64,000 bases of DNA from positions 682,001 to 746,000 of the forward strand of contig JALLLT010000016.1 in NCBI GenBank assembly GCA_025266875.1. Direction: 5' to 3'. Under the pieces are notes generated by a model that saw nothing but the letters and a program-made list of their open reading frames with translations, was not told the origin of the DNA and did not search any database. This stretch comes from Fennellomyces sp. T-0311 (Eukaryota > Mucoromycota > Mucoromycetes > Mucorales > Lichtheimiaceae). Positions 47,034 through 58,287 of this stretch are shown in pieces. A program made the translations under genes and the position numbers. Each line of letters opens with the position of its first letter. Position 1 is the first letter of the stretch.

Positions 47034-49204
47034 CTACATGATTGCCTGGTTAAGCGTCAGCATCTCTCCGATCTGCCGCTTAAATTCCTTGTAGTAAGCT
47101 GTCGAAACAGATGTCACGCCGGAAGGTAGTGTGCTTGGACTACCACCATGACAACTTAGCAGTTCCGAGCTGGTTGTGGACTCGCTATCCCAAATGGCAC
47201 CTTGACCCGTGCTCTCGGTAAAAATGTGCTGCATACAGCTGTTCAATATCGATAACGCTTGCACCAGATTTTTCTCTGCTCTAGTCTTGATTTCAGAGTG
47301 TGTGCAGGCCGTTAGTTTTCGCAACATATCACAGAGGATCGCCATCCAGTGCATCTCCACTGAACACGGCATATGGGCAAGCAAGGCCATGCTCAGCTTG
47401 GTTAAAGCGTCGGTGCTTATAGATACAATCACCAACGCACGCTCGTTGTCCATGCGATCCAATGAGAAATTCGTCATGTCTGCCTTGGCAGGCTCTTCCA
47501 TAAGACGTGCATGCAGTATCAGCCAATATATATAATACATATGACTGAGAAAGAGAATGTTGGGGTCGGTACAGTTCTGTACAACAGCGTCGTCCAGATA
47601 CGCTATTGGCTGGTCACAGAGGGTATATGCTCGTGGTAAGCTATACCAGAACTCCAGTAGCCGTTTCTCAATAAATTCGATATCCGCGCATGACACCTTG
47701 TTAAGTGCTCCTGCAAGCAATCGATGTGCAACGAGTTCTTCGCGTGTGGCTATCTCGCAGCCACCTGGCAATGTGCTCAAGGTGATAAGGTAGCGATAGA
47801 TTTCGACGGCCTTGGACAGTACGGGGTTACTCTTCTCCTCAGGCAGTATGGTGGGGTATCCGATCTTGCTGTGGAAAATGATTGATGTAAAATCCACGAG
47901 GCCATCATAAACCATGTACATGCTGAGCTCGAGATGCCGTATGATATAGAAAAGACGGCGCCATGTTTCGGCCTTTGCGGCAATCACCCGATCCAGCTGT
48001 GCTGCTTTGTCTGGATCATCGAATTGCAGGACCACTGGTAGATATATGTCTTTCAGTTGTATCGCCATCCGCCAAGCCATGTTGAGCAATGTCCTCGCTT
48101 CCTTTTTGCGCAAATTATATGTCAAGCAGTTTGTCAACAGCCACATGGTCGCCATCTTTTCTATCGTGGGTTCGCCGTCGTCATCTTCAAAAACGGCATC
48201 TTCCAGTTGTCTGCGCGCTTTTAGCATGCATGCAGCGCCGAGCTCTTGGCGGGTGAAGGGTAGATTGACGAGCTTAACATGTCGGCACGCACTGCAAGCA
48301 ACGAAGGCGACCATCGCATTGGCGAGCATGGAATTTGGATTGGCTTGCAGGTAATCAAGGAAATGCATACGGACAAACGCAGGAGTCAAGTATCCATGAC
48401 AGCCAAAAAATACATTGATGAGATTGTGCTTCACAAACATGAGCGCGGGGTTTTCGTCGTCGATGGCTGCGTTTGTTCCACATTGACGAGCTGATGCTTC
48501 TGCTACGGTCGGATCGGGGTTACACGCCGATATGGGTTTGGAGGGCAGATCTCGTACCAAGCTGTAAAGCACTTGTTCAACACGGTAATATGGCTGAGTG
48601 ACTGATAGAAAGCGATCAGTTCTGTCGGTAAAGTACATGGGAGTCCGAAATATTCGCGTATCTGGTGCAAAACATGACCATGTCTGTTCCATAAACGACA
48701 TTAGCTCGCCTATGCTCTGGACCGAGGTGTCCAGAGTCAAATCTCCATGGATACTGCGGTTGACAACAAGGGACCAAAATTGTTTTCGTGTGCTCTTATC
48801 AGAGCGCATATAAGTTCCCAAGGACTGTAGTTGGTGCTCCATTGCCGTAATCTGCTGCTGAAGGAGTCGAACTTTGTCCGAAAGTTGGGTCTTCCTCAAT
48901 AGCGACATGGGTCGTCGAGACGGTCGCTTTGGTTTTATCTTGCCACATTCGCCAGAGTTACCACGTGCATTGCTAGGCTTTACGGAAAATTTGAATAGAC
49001 ATGGAAGGGATAATCGTTTGCATCGTTCGCAAATGGTGCCGAGCAACACTGAGCATTTTCGACGATGGGCTCTGCAGCTTTCGCCTAAATATGGAATACG
49101 AAAGGTCAGGAAAGGCAAATGGTTGCGCATGGGGGTAAAGTTGGGCGTCGCTTACAAGGCTTGTTTCGTTTCTGCTTTTCGGTGATCCCATTAGCGGAAC
49201 TCAT
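47034..49204 (-). CDS. Zn2Cys6 fungal-specific transcription factor
   Basis: Nuclear regulator of the Gal4 class. Exons 49204-49156 and 49084-47034 give 699 aa. Joining them in phase 1 completes the binuclear zinc cluster: Cys17, 20, 27, 35, 38 and 45 in PCESCRAHRRKCS and ICERCKRLSLPC, preceded by a basic stretch. An ATG at 49190 in another frame also reaches the same donor but would destroy the cluster, so 49204 was chosen. A short coiled coil (about 90-110, KVRLLQQQITAMEHQLQ) follows, then the long middle-homology region (fungal_trans) with FFGCHGYLTPAFVRMHFLDYL and WLLTNCLTYNLRKKEARTLL. Target genes cannot be inferred; no biosynthetic cluster surrounds it. Confidence 0.92.
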
Positions 49205-49552
49205 TGCTCAGCGATACCATTGCGCTTTGTTTAGAGTTGGAAAGGAACCAATTTAACTGGAAGGATCAGCACCTGTGTCGGGGAAATAGTTGGTCCGGCA
49301 CCTTGCCCACCCTGCTTGCCCTTGAATTATTATCCACATGGTCAAAATACGGAGCACGGAGTCGTAGCTTCAGAGGGTGGGAGGCTCTACTGCAAGAGCC
49401 AGACACGTCTATTGCTATAGCTGTAGTGTACTCTCATGCATCGCCAACGACACGGAGCGCGAGCGCATCGGTTCAATGCGTGTGTTCATTATGGTTGATA
49501 GTGGATGTTATTAATACACTGTTGGATGCTTTGGGGATGAAGGTGTGTGTGT

Positions 49553-51127
49553 CTAGGATAATACTTTTGGCTGGCCGGGGATCCATTTCCGGAGAGGCTC
49601 GGGCACTTCCACTGTTCCGTCCGGGCGCTGGAAGGTTTCTAGCAGTGCAATCATCACTCTGGGGACGGCGATTGCAGTGCCATTCAACGTGTGGCAGAAA
49701 TCCACCCACTTCTCCTTGATATGCCACGGCACACGGACGTCTTTTGGTCCAACATGCTCCTTAAACTGCGAAGAGAGGTATCGAATATCTAGGCGGCGCG
49801 TTTGATAATCCGTGCAGTTGGATGTGGACGAGATCTTTTGGACGCGTGAGTCATTCAGTCGATCACAAGAAGGCAAACGTTACCTCGCCCCAGTTCCGTC
49901 GACCCGGCATCCACGCTTCAATGTCATACTTTCTATACGCGCTGGCACCCAGCTCCTCCGTGGGCATATCGAGGACCCTAGCATGAAATTCAGCCACGCA
50001 GCATACCAGTATAGCAGCAGCACTTACCGGAAGCACAGTCCAAGCTCTGTGAAGATGTCCTCCTGCAGTTCCCGCAATTCCTCCAGCACCGCGTCACTCT
50101 GGGCAGGCGTGGTAACCGCAAACAGCTCCACTTTGGAAAATTGATGCACACGGTATAGTCCTCGCTCTTCGGCGGATCCGTGACCAGCTTCAGCACGGAA
50201 CGCACGGCCGAATCCGACCACACGCTGCGGTAATTCCTCTTCTTTGAGCATCTTCTGAGCAAACATGCCAGCGAGGGGGATCTCCGCTGTACCTGTCAGG
50301 CACAGTTTCGGTGCTGAGGTGTTGATTGTGCTTGCGGTGGTAACGTCGTAGATCTGCGATGCCTCGGTTTTGCGTGGCTGGAAACCGCATCCATATGCAA
50401 TGGAGGTGCGGACCACGTCGGGGGTAATTACTGCGTTGTATCCGTGCCTCGTCGCCTTATCCATCGCGTACTGAATCAGAGCCAGCTCGAGCCATGCACC
50501 GTTATTCTTTAGGTAGTAAAACTTGGAGCCACTCACTTTGGCAGCCTGGCCAAGGTCAACAAGATCGAGATTCTCGGCGAGTGTGAGATGATCCACGAGG
50601 TCTTCTTCGAGCCGTTGCGTGCCCACTACTTTTACCACACGGGCGTTTTCTTCAGGTCCCAGGGGCGTGTCTGGATGCGTGTCGTTGGGAATGAGCAGTG
50701 CATACGCAGACATGTCTGAATCTGTCGCGGCAAGTTCGTCCTCGAGCACCCGGAGCTGCTCTTTGTACTCTCGCCCACGATCGATGAATTGTTGTCGCTC
50801 GTCTTTATTCCGTGCACTGCGGATCAGCTGGTTTGTTTCATCGCGTTGGGCCGTCAAGCTTTGTCTTTTCTTGAGCAGCGTGTCGCGCAGTGCGTAGAGT
50901 TGCTTGACTTTATGCACGATGTCGCTGTCGTAGTTGCGTAGACGCATGTTGTGTTCAATAGTTGCAGCATTGTCAACTAAATGCTTGTAATTTAGCTGTG
51001 GTGGAATTCGGTGGAGCGCATCGTCTTCAATGTGGCCGGATGTCTGGATCCGGCGTGCATGCAGGAGCCTTTGAAGTAAGGTTTTGGAAGCGACTGGGGG
51101 GCGATACGATAAACAACGTTGGAGCAT
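49553..51127 (-). CDS. DIA4: Seryl-tRNA synthetase, organellar/bacterial type
   Basis: Class II aminoacyl-tRNA synthetase charging tRNA-Ser; the bacterial-like form with an Arg-rich N-terminus ([12 protein letters not shown] near residue 25) points to mitochondria. Exons 51127-50028, 49977-49884 and 49834-49553 give 491 aa. An N-terminal antiparallel coiled-coil arm (about residues 65-135, rich in Lys/Glu/Gln) binds the tRNA long variable arm. Motif 2 is in [25 protein letters not shown], with the Arg and Glu contacts; [18 protein letters not shown] and motif 3 [19 protein letters not shown] complete the active site. [12 protein letters not shown] is the serine-pocket segment. All junctions are in phase. 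It ends 349 bp before the head of the Zn2Cys6 gene. Confidence 0.95.
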
Positions 51128-51462
51128 GTCTGTCTGTTTATTTGCGCTGCCCCGAAAAATTAGGCGATTTCACAAAGCGCGGTTCCTTCTTATGTATTCC
51201 TTTAATGGTGCAAAAAATAACAGGTGTTGGCGGCTTTTATGTATAGTTTAAGAGCCGGCGTGCATGAGTAAGATCAGATACATGCAACATTCACCTGGCT
51301 GTAATTAAGTCTAGCAGTAACAGCTAGCTTGATATCGAGATACGTACCAGTAACAATCCTCTCCAGAGGTAAGGTGGAGCAGCATTTGCTGGGATATCTG
51401 TCTTTACCCGTTTGCTTTGTGAGCACAGTATGTTTCAATCCAGGAACTAGGTACTATACGTA
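51128..51462. other. Promoter region of the SerRS gene
   Basis: About 335 bp. No coding signal; AT-rich with no repeat noted. Confidence 0.4.
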
Positions 51463-52554
51463 GATGAATAATGCAGGGCATTCACCAACGTACAACAAAC
51501 TTGTACACCGTGCAAAGTATATTGAACTGCAAATTCCTGAGATGCTACGATGCAATATGTCCAACGCCATAGCAACTTGAAGCTTACATACCTGAATACC
51601 ATCGCCCATCCCCTCAAAAACCCAGTGATACCCGATAGGATGAGTGTCGTACTCGAAGGAAACCATATGTCGTTTTCTAAGTTTAATAATCCCAAACGAG
51701 GATATCCTTCCGCAACCTACCTCCGCTTGGTTATTACCGCTTTAATGGACAAGCTTCAGCCCTTTACGGACAGCGACATTTTCAAAATGATCACACACAG
51801 GGCAAAGATTGGGGGCGAACCGATGTTTTACACGCTAGACACGGTGTGGATACACTGGTATAGGAAAAATTACTGCTGCTCAAATCATCTTCGGAGATAC
51901 TGTCATCACTTCACCTCTACGCTCATACTGAGCCACACCAAGACAACTTCGCCGAACTCTTACAAAGCGGCAGTGGCATTGAGCCTAACCTTAATGTTCG
52001 TGATGATCTAAAAAAATTCAAAAGAGACTATGGTGCTTCATTAGACGAGCACAGTTACGCGAACCTTGATACTTTCAACTGTAGCAAAGGGTTTGCGTCT
52101 AGTGGAACTTTCAGTGTATCCGATCATTGTGGGAAGGTCCTTCGTACAAGACTCGACAAGGATAACCAGATAAGATCGAGCAACTGCAGAGCGTCTGCGC
52201 TCAATCCTGCTCAATGATACGATGCAGCGTTAGATACACAAGCATTGTTCAAAATATACGAGGCCTTGGTTGACCATGTCAATGCCCAAGAAGACCATAT
52301 GGATATTCAAGTGTTCAGAATAACAGCATGCAAATCAATCTCTGACGACGATGGCGGCACAGGATCCAAAGTTGAGCCCACAATACAAAAGTCTCAAGAA
52401 CCTTCAGTACCATACGATAACTCCAATATATCGAGAGCTCTTGCATGTCGATAACTCAAGGAACCGTTTCATCTTGTGGCGCAAATCCAACTATCAGGAC
52501 ACGATGGATAGGGTATGTGCGAAATCTGATTATCCAACACGGACCAAAAGCTAA
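51463..52554 (+). pseudogene. Broken gene of unknown family (frameshifts and an in-frame stop)
   Basis: Successive overlapping open frames look like parts of one protein. The first starts at an ATG at 51463 (MNNAGHSPTYNKLVH). A second covers 51550-51870 (VVLEGNHMSFSKFNNP, YLRLVITALMDKL). A third is open from about 51863 to 52454 (HQDNFAELLQSGSGIEPN, DDLKKFKRDYGASLDEHSY), interrupted by a single TGA near 52216. A fourth ends at 52554 (YRELLHVDNSRNRFILWRK). There are no good splice sites at the frame changes. I recognise no family. Decay of a once-coding gene is the simplest reading; a programmed or spliced explanation is less likely. Confidence 0.4.
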
Positions 52555-53113
52555 CATAATAATTTTCTATATAAATAAACATGTGTGCCGGAGATCCCGG
52601 GTTCAGTAGTAGCGCATAGTTGAAGAAGCACTTTCGCCTTTCGAAGTAAATCTTTTCATACTTATACCATGCACATCCGATTTAAATTATATTCCATCAC
52701 GTTTTAAAAGAGATGATTGTACGTATTTATCAATACTTTACTCTAGGAATTACCAAGCAGCAAGTGGCACATAGTCCAGAACCTTGACAACAAATAAGTA
52801 TCTTGTGTGCATCATCTAAGCATACTATTTGAATCTGCAGAGGAAAGTGACCTTCCTTCGCCATGGAAAAAGATTACAAGCGAATGATAGTGTCCGAAAA
52901 ACTACAAATTAGTTTTTTACCCAGTTATAGATATAGAGAACCACACTTTTTCTGCATTTTCGAAATATAAACGGAAAAACAAAAGATTTGAACGATAGGC
53001 TACAATATGTGCTTTGTAATAGATTGTTGCCATAGTATATACATGAAGACCATAATATACGTAAAAGGATAATACTCTGGCACGCTTCCCAGTGTCAAGG
53101 TTATATTGCTATT

Positions 53114-53282
53114 ACTGCAAACAATTTTCGGTGAATTTTGGTGAATTGTTTTTTGAGTGGTTAAACATAAGCGTTTTAACCGCTTGAGTTGCTAAAAATG
53201 GTAGTATAAGTGGTTAAAAAGCTTATGTTTAACCACTTCAAAAAAAAACATTCACCAAAGTTCACCCAAAAATTATTGCAGT
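53114..53282. mobile_element. Foldback/MITE-like element: 169-bp imperfect inverted repeat
   Basis: The left arm (53114-53172) and right arm (53221-53282) are imperfect reverse complements over about 60 bases. The inner 17 bases, AGTGGTTAAACATAAGC (53156-53172), are matched exactly at 53221-53237; both outer ends read ACTGCAA/TTGCAGT. The spacer itself continues the pairing loosely (AACCGCTT against AAGTGGTT). There is no reading frame. Length, symmetry and AT-richness fit a non-autonomous MITE. The flank next to the left end is TA but the right flank is TG, so a target duplication is not clear. Its termini differ from those of the Tc1 element at 45522. Confidence 0.75.
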
Positions 53283-54754
53283 GTATATGATTGATAAATA
53301 TAGCTCCATCTTGAAATGTGTTGACTAAATATTAAGATGGGTTGATAGATACACTATATCATTGATACATGTTAATTGAAAAGATTGGTGTCGATTCACA
53401 AATTCTCTCAATGTTTGGTGCAACTACGTAGATCAACGTTGAGAAAATCTTGCTCAAAATTAGGAGGGGATAGATCTTTTTGGCATCTTTTTGTGGTCGG
53501 TGCATTTAAGCACGTGTATCGTAGAACACACAGCATTAACAGATGTTCGATGCATCTGGACAGACACTGGTTGGTTAAATGACGTGTGCATCGGCTACCA
53601 TCGCTATCCATTAAATGATCGTCATTGTGGAGCATTCGTAGCTTCGAGAGAGGATTGCACCACCTGTTCTACGTTAAACCCATTTCTTACAAAACTTTTC
53701 AATGTCTTTGGCCTAATACCAGAGCTACCAGATGAAATACTGGCTCTATACTGTATTACGAACCGTCCACCGCATTCTGATGATGGCCTGACCCGTGGCA
53801 AGTGGAAATCGACCGGCCTTAATCCATGTCCTCCGCAAGATTGACTGGCTGAGTCGCCCGACAGGTAACAATGAGGATCGAAATGATGAGCCGACACCAG
53901 AAGTATTACCAGCTGCCCCAGGAAACCGTACCGGGCCCAGTGTATTCAATAATCTTTCTCGTCTGGGCGTTGTCCCCACACTGGTTCTTTCTATACTTTT
54001 ATATACCACTCACACCTGCCTTTACTCACCTTTTGATTTTTACAGACATGGTATTTGTATCTTGTATATATTCTTCCTTAAACTTTCTGCATCTCTGAAG
54101 AAGAGGCCTTATACCCATAGGAGCAGCTCAAATGCCTCCCACTATTCGATGTATGTTAGGACTGCCAATTATGGTCGAAAGGAATGGGCCTTTGCACCAT
54201 TGCGTACGTACACGGCGAGCACTTTGATATACCAGGACGCGGTGATGGATGCTACTAGAACTTTCGAGTCCCATTTAAAACACGAGCTTTATTGCTACCC
54301 TGGTTGCTTGTGTACGTCAGCTGCTTGGTTGCCGGCCGTTGGCACTGCAACCAAAGCGCAAAGTGCAGAGTAAGCTGTATGTTTGTCGGGGCAGAGAAGG
54401 AAGATGGTACAAGGTTTAGGCAAGCGAAAACGGGACACAAAGGTCCCAAGGGTTACATTTAACGAAAGGAAAAGGATCAGTCGGGCTAGGCTGCTTCTGT
54501 GCGACGGTCGCGATGGAGCCCCGCATAAGTTGGCTGGCCACGTCACTGCACCACAACGCCTTTTTTTTCCCTTCAAACGGTTGCGATTCCCTTTTTTTTT
54601 TTCTTTTTACTTTACTCTCCAGACATTTTGGTGCGTTCTCTATTTCAATCACGACCTCGCAGCTGAATTACATACGAAAGCATCCTACACACTGAACAAA
54701 TCCAAAATCTTCTTTGCAGTCAAATCAACTGTAACATAAAACGAATTCGCGATT
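53283..54754. other. Region with suggestive but unsupported open frames, then CDC55 promoter
   Basis: Plus-strand frames at 53491-53844 and 53795-54373 have balanced amino-acid composition (for example LTKLFNVFGLIPELPDEILAL, GNRPALIHVLRKIDWLSRP) and the minus strand is also open. There are no domains or splice sites to connect them. They may be remnants of a retroelement or a dead gene. The last 300 bp are pyrimidine-rich (runs of T near 54560-54600) and probably form the CDC55 promoter. Confidence 0.35.
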
Positions 54755-56603
54755 ATGCAAGCAACAGCAGGAATCACTGAGGCGGACAACAAGTGGAAAT
54801 TTGCGCAATGTTTCGGCGACAAAGGTGAATCGGACGACATTACAGAAGGTAACTTTGGAAGCATAGAGTTATGCATGCGCGTGGTGGACTGACTGGGTGG
54901 TCGTCAGCGGATATTATATCAGCGGTAGAGTTCGACCACACGGGCGACTACCTTGCGACTGGAGACAAGGGCGGCAGAGTGGTCCTTTTCGAGCGCAACG
55001 AAAGCGTGAGTGTGTGGGACGCCTCCCCTTATGACGTTGTTGCTCACAAAAGAAGAGACTATTAGAAAAAAGGCTGCGAGTACAAGTTTCACACCGAATT
55101 CCAATCGCACGAGCCCGAGTTCGACTATCTGAAGAGTCTGGAGATTGAAGAAAAAATCAACAAGATCAAATGGTGTCGACGCACCAACGCTGCCCACTTT
55201 CTGCTGTCGACCAACGGTAAGCTTCTTGCGGTTTGTTTGTGCGGGCGCATGACTCATCCGCCCGGGGAACAGACAAAACCATCAAGCTGTGGAAGGTGTT
55301 CGAACGGAACTTGAAGATTGTGCAGGAAAACAACCTGAGTGACAGTGGACAGCTGGCGATGGGCATCGCTCCAAATAAAGCAGCATACCAGCCCACCAAG
55401 CCGCTGACACTGCCCAAGCTGGCGCTCCATGATACCATTGTTGCGGCGGTGCCGAGGAGAATATACGCAAACGGTATTATCTATTCGAGGGGAAGAGCGA
55501 GAGGTTGGGGGAATGCTGACCAGACACACCGTCGTAAATAGCGCACGCCTACCACATCAATTCGATTTCAGTCAACTCGGACAGTGAAACGTACATATCC
55601 GCTGATGACCTGCGAATCAATCTGTGGAATCTGGATATATCTGATCAGAGCTTCAGTACGTGTGATGCTCCCCGTGTTAGACCCGTTTTGCTCACCGCAC
55701 TGCATAGACATCGTCGACATCAAGCCCGCCAACATGGAGGAGCTGACAGAGGTCATCACTGCAGCTGAGTTTCACCCGCTTCAGTGCAACTTGTTTATGT
55801 ACAGCAGCAGCAAGGGTACCATCAAGCTGGCCGACATGCGCGAGTCTGCGCTGTGCGATCAACGTGCCAAAGGTATGTAGGTCGGACAAACACACCCACT
55901 CCAAGCCTAACACACGCGAAACAGTGTTTGAGGCGCCCGAGGATCCCAGCAGCCGCTCGTTCTTTTCGGAAATCATTTCATCCATATCCGATGTCAAATT
56001 CAGCCGGGACGGGCGCTACATTCTTTCTCGCGATTACTTGACGCTCAAACTGTGGGACATCAACATGGAGAACAAGCCCGTTGCGACAGTGAGCATCCAC
56101 GATCATCTGCGAAGCAAGTTGTGCGACTTGTACGAGAATGACTGCATTTTTGACAAGTTTGAGTGCACGTTCAGCGGCGATGGAAGGTAAGTGCCACACA
56201 TGTTTCTGCAACTCCTAGGTTACTTACGCCGTGTGCAACCATAGCAACCTGATGACGGGGTCGTATAGCAACAATCTACATATTTACAACCGCGAGACGC
56301 TTGCCGAAGTGAATCTTCAGGCCGACAAGAGTGCCTTCAAGGCGAAGCGGCTTGGCTCGGCCAAGAATAAGCTGGCATTGGGAGGAAATCGCAACGGAGG
56401 AGCCAAGGGCCGTCGAGATGATGTGGAGGCGGTGGACTTTAACAAGAAGATCCTTCATGCATCTTGGCATCCGCACGAGAACTCCATTGCCGTGGCGGCG
56501 ACCAACAATCTCTTCATTTTCACGTAAGTCTTTGCTGATGGTCGATGTCTGCAGCACCTTTACTGACTGAATGTCTATGATATGCAATCCCCACAGCGAG
56601 TAA
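54755..56603 (+). CDS. CDC55: Protein phosphatase 2A regulatory subunit B (PR55/Cdc55)
   Basis: WD40 beta-propeller subunit that targets PP2A to substrates in mitosis, morphogenesis and signalling. Nine exons: 54755-54848, 54908-55005, 55066-55216, 55273-55473, 55542-55655, 55708-55872, 55925-56186, 56245-56523 and 56597-56603, giving 456 aa. Family landmarks are [12 protein letters not shown] at the start, [46 protein letters not shown], and [19 protein letters not shown] [61 protein letters not shown] and [23 protein letters not shown] follow. The final coding exon is only seven bases (a split Thr codon, then Glu and stop). Identification is certain; the tiny last exon is the only point needing transcript support. 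Confidence 0.96.
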
Positions 56604-56926
56604 GTTGCGCACCAGTAGGCGGGTAGCAAAGACTAACCACTTGTGTAGGCTGTAATTACTTTTTTTCTTCTTCTTCATTCAATCCATCTGTATAAACCCG
56701 CGCAAAGACGCCTTGTCAGTTAGAGCTCTGGTGTTCCCTTTCACATTCTCTCTTATCCCTTCTCTCTCTCAGTCTCTGTCTCTCACACACACACACATAC
56801 TATTCCACAAGTAGTAATCGTCTCTTTTGCCCAGAAACATATAAAGTTTCTTCAGTCATCCAATCGCTATCTGACTTTTCTTTCCCACGGTCCGTCCACT
56901 GTGTTGTTTGTCTCTCTTTAAACACT
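56604..56926. repeat. Pyrimidine-rich spacer with CT and CA microsatellites
   Basis: 323 bp between CDC55 and the PTPS gene. From about 56735 to 56800 it is CT-rich, passing into a short (CA)n run, then more T/C-rich sequence up to the next start. Likely promoter/leader for the PTPS gene. Confidence 0.6.
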
Positions 56927-57606
56927 ATGCCACCGACAACATATTTGACTCGTACAGCCTCGTTCTCAGCTGCACACCGCCTCCATTCACCCCAATTATC
57001 CAATGAAGAGAACAAGCAGCTGTATGGCAAATGCAACAACCCCAATTTCCATGGCCACAATTACAAAGGTGCATTGCAATCAGCTCTGTGCCGTACGATC
57101 GTCTAACAAAAACATATGACATAGTTGAAATCACAGTGAAGGGCGAAATCGATCAAGACACTGGCATGGTGATGAACATTGTAGATCTCAAGGAGTGTAT
57201 TCGTTTAGCAGTTATGGAGGTCCTCGACCACAAGAACCTGGTAAGCCATTGTATATGCACTGTCATCTGGGTTTAACCATTTTTATACCTTAGGATTGCG
57301 ATGTCGAATTCTTTCGAAAACGGCCCAGGTAGAGTGCTAGCACCTTGACACCCACCGGCTTTTGACTGATGCACATACAACAGCACAACTGAGAACCTGG
57401 CATTGTTTATCTGGTGTAACTTTGAATACCATTTCCAGCGACATCCAGCACGGCGGACCAGTTCAGCGCAACTGTACAAGGTCAAAATCCATGAGACTGA
57501 TAGCAATTCTGTGGAGTTTTTGGGCGAATCCAGTGAAGGGCTCGAGTCAATATTCATGGAGATCGGAAGGCATCAGGATGCACTGGAAAACGGCAAATAT
57601 GCATAG
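56927..57606 (+). CDS. 6-pyruvoyl-tetrahydropterin synthase (PTPS/QueD superfamily)
   Basis: Second enzyme of tetrahydrobiopterin (BH4) synthesis: converts dihydroneopterin triphosphate to 6-pyruvoyl-tetrahydropterin. Exons 56927-57068, 57125-57240, 57294-57328 (35 nt) and 57384-57606 give 171 aa, near the animal enzyme (145) plus a short tail. Zinc ligands are the His in SAAHRLH and the two in NFHGHNY; the catalytic Cys is in [32 protein letters not shown] and [11 protein letters not shown] carry the conserved Asp/His and the pterin-anchoring Glu region. Presence of the Cys-x3-HGHNY form suits PTPS more than bacterial QueD. BH4 would serve phenylalanine hydroxylase, as reported for Mortierella. 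Confidence 0.93.
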
Positions 57607-58287
57607 CTGTTTACATGCTAATTACGCTCATTCATCTCTATTTACACAATAATAAACCCTATACCACCACACGATTCGTGTCAGCGCATCGTTGCCAAAC
57701 CAGCAAGCAATGTCGCGCGCTTTACGCGAGCCGCCTGGACGCTGGCGTAAGGGGTAGCTCCTGTAACCGACCATCCACTGTTGCCTTGACAACATATCGC
57801 TTAGCGGCCGTTGCACAGCATCAAGGTATGTGTTACTCTATGAGAGATCTGTGCGCTGGGCAACTGGCGCAGCATATGCTGGCGGTCATGAGCTGATAAA
57901 AACTGCCATTTAAAGTTATAGTCCATTTCATAACAGTACTTGCGCACATGTGGGACGCATGATATTTTCGACTTAAATTGCGTGATGCCCCTCAGTTACA
58001 CATGCCGCAGCTGTCAGGAAGGGTGCTCTCCCAAAGTTAATTCATATCACAGGCTCTCCTTAAGCAAGCAGCAAGGCCAGCTGTCACGAGCCACCGCAGA
58101 GACCCGTCCAAGCAGGTGGGAGTGGTGCCGCAGCCGTCTTTTTTTTTTGCATGGCACCGCAGCATTGCCGTAGCAACAATTTATACAAGCGGTGGCTTGC
58201 GTGGGAGTCACACGCGAAAAGAATTTTATACCATTGGCTTCGGTGCGCTAGTTTTTTCTCCCTCTTTTGGTCCTTTGTACTGACGCT
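57607..58287. other. Intergenic/promoter region of RPL19
   Basis: About 680 bp. A 93-codon frame (57615-57896) lacks any family match. The 150 bp before 58288 contain an 11-base T run (58138-58147 region) and TTTATA boxes near 58180 and 58224, consistent with a strong ribosomal-protein promoter. Confidence 0.45.

Noticed and set aside
57615..57896. 93-codon frame between the PTPS gene and RPL19
   Set aside because: No family match; overlaps the expected PTPS 3' UTR; composition unremarkable.
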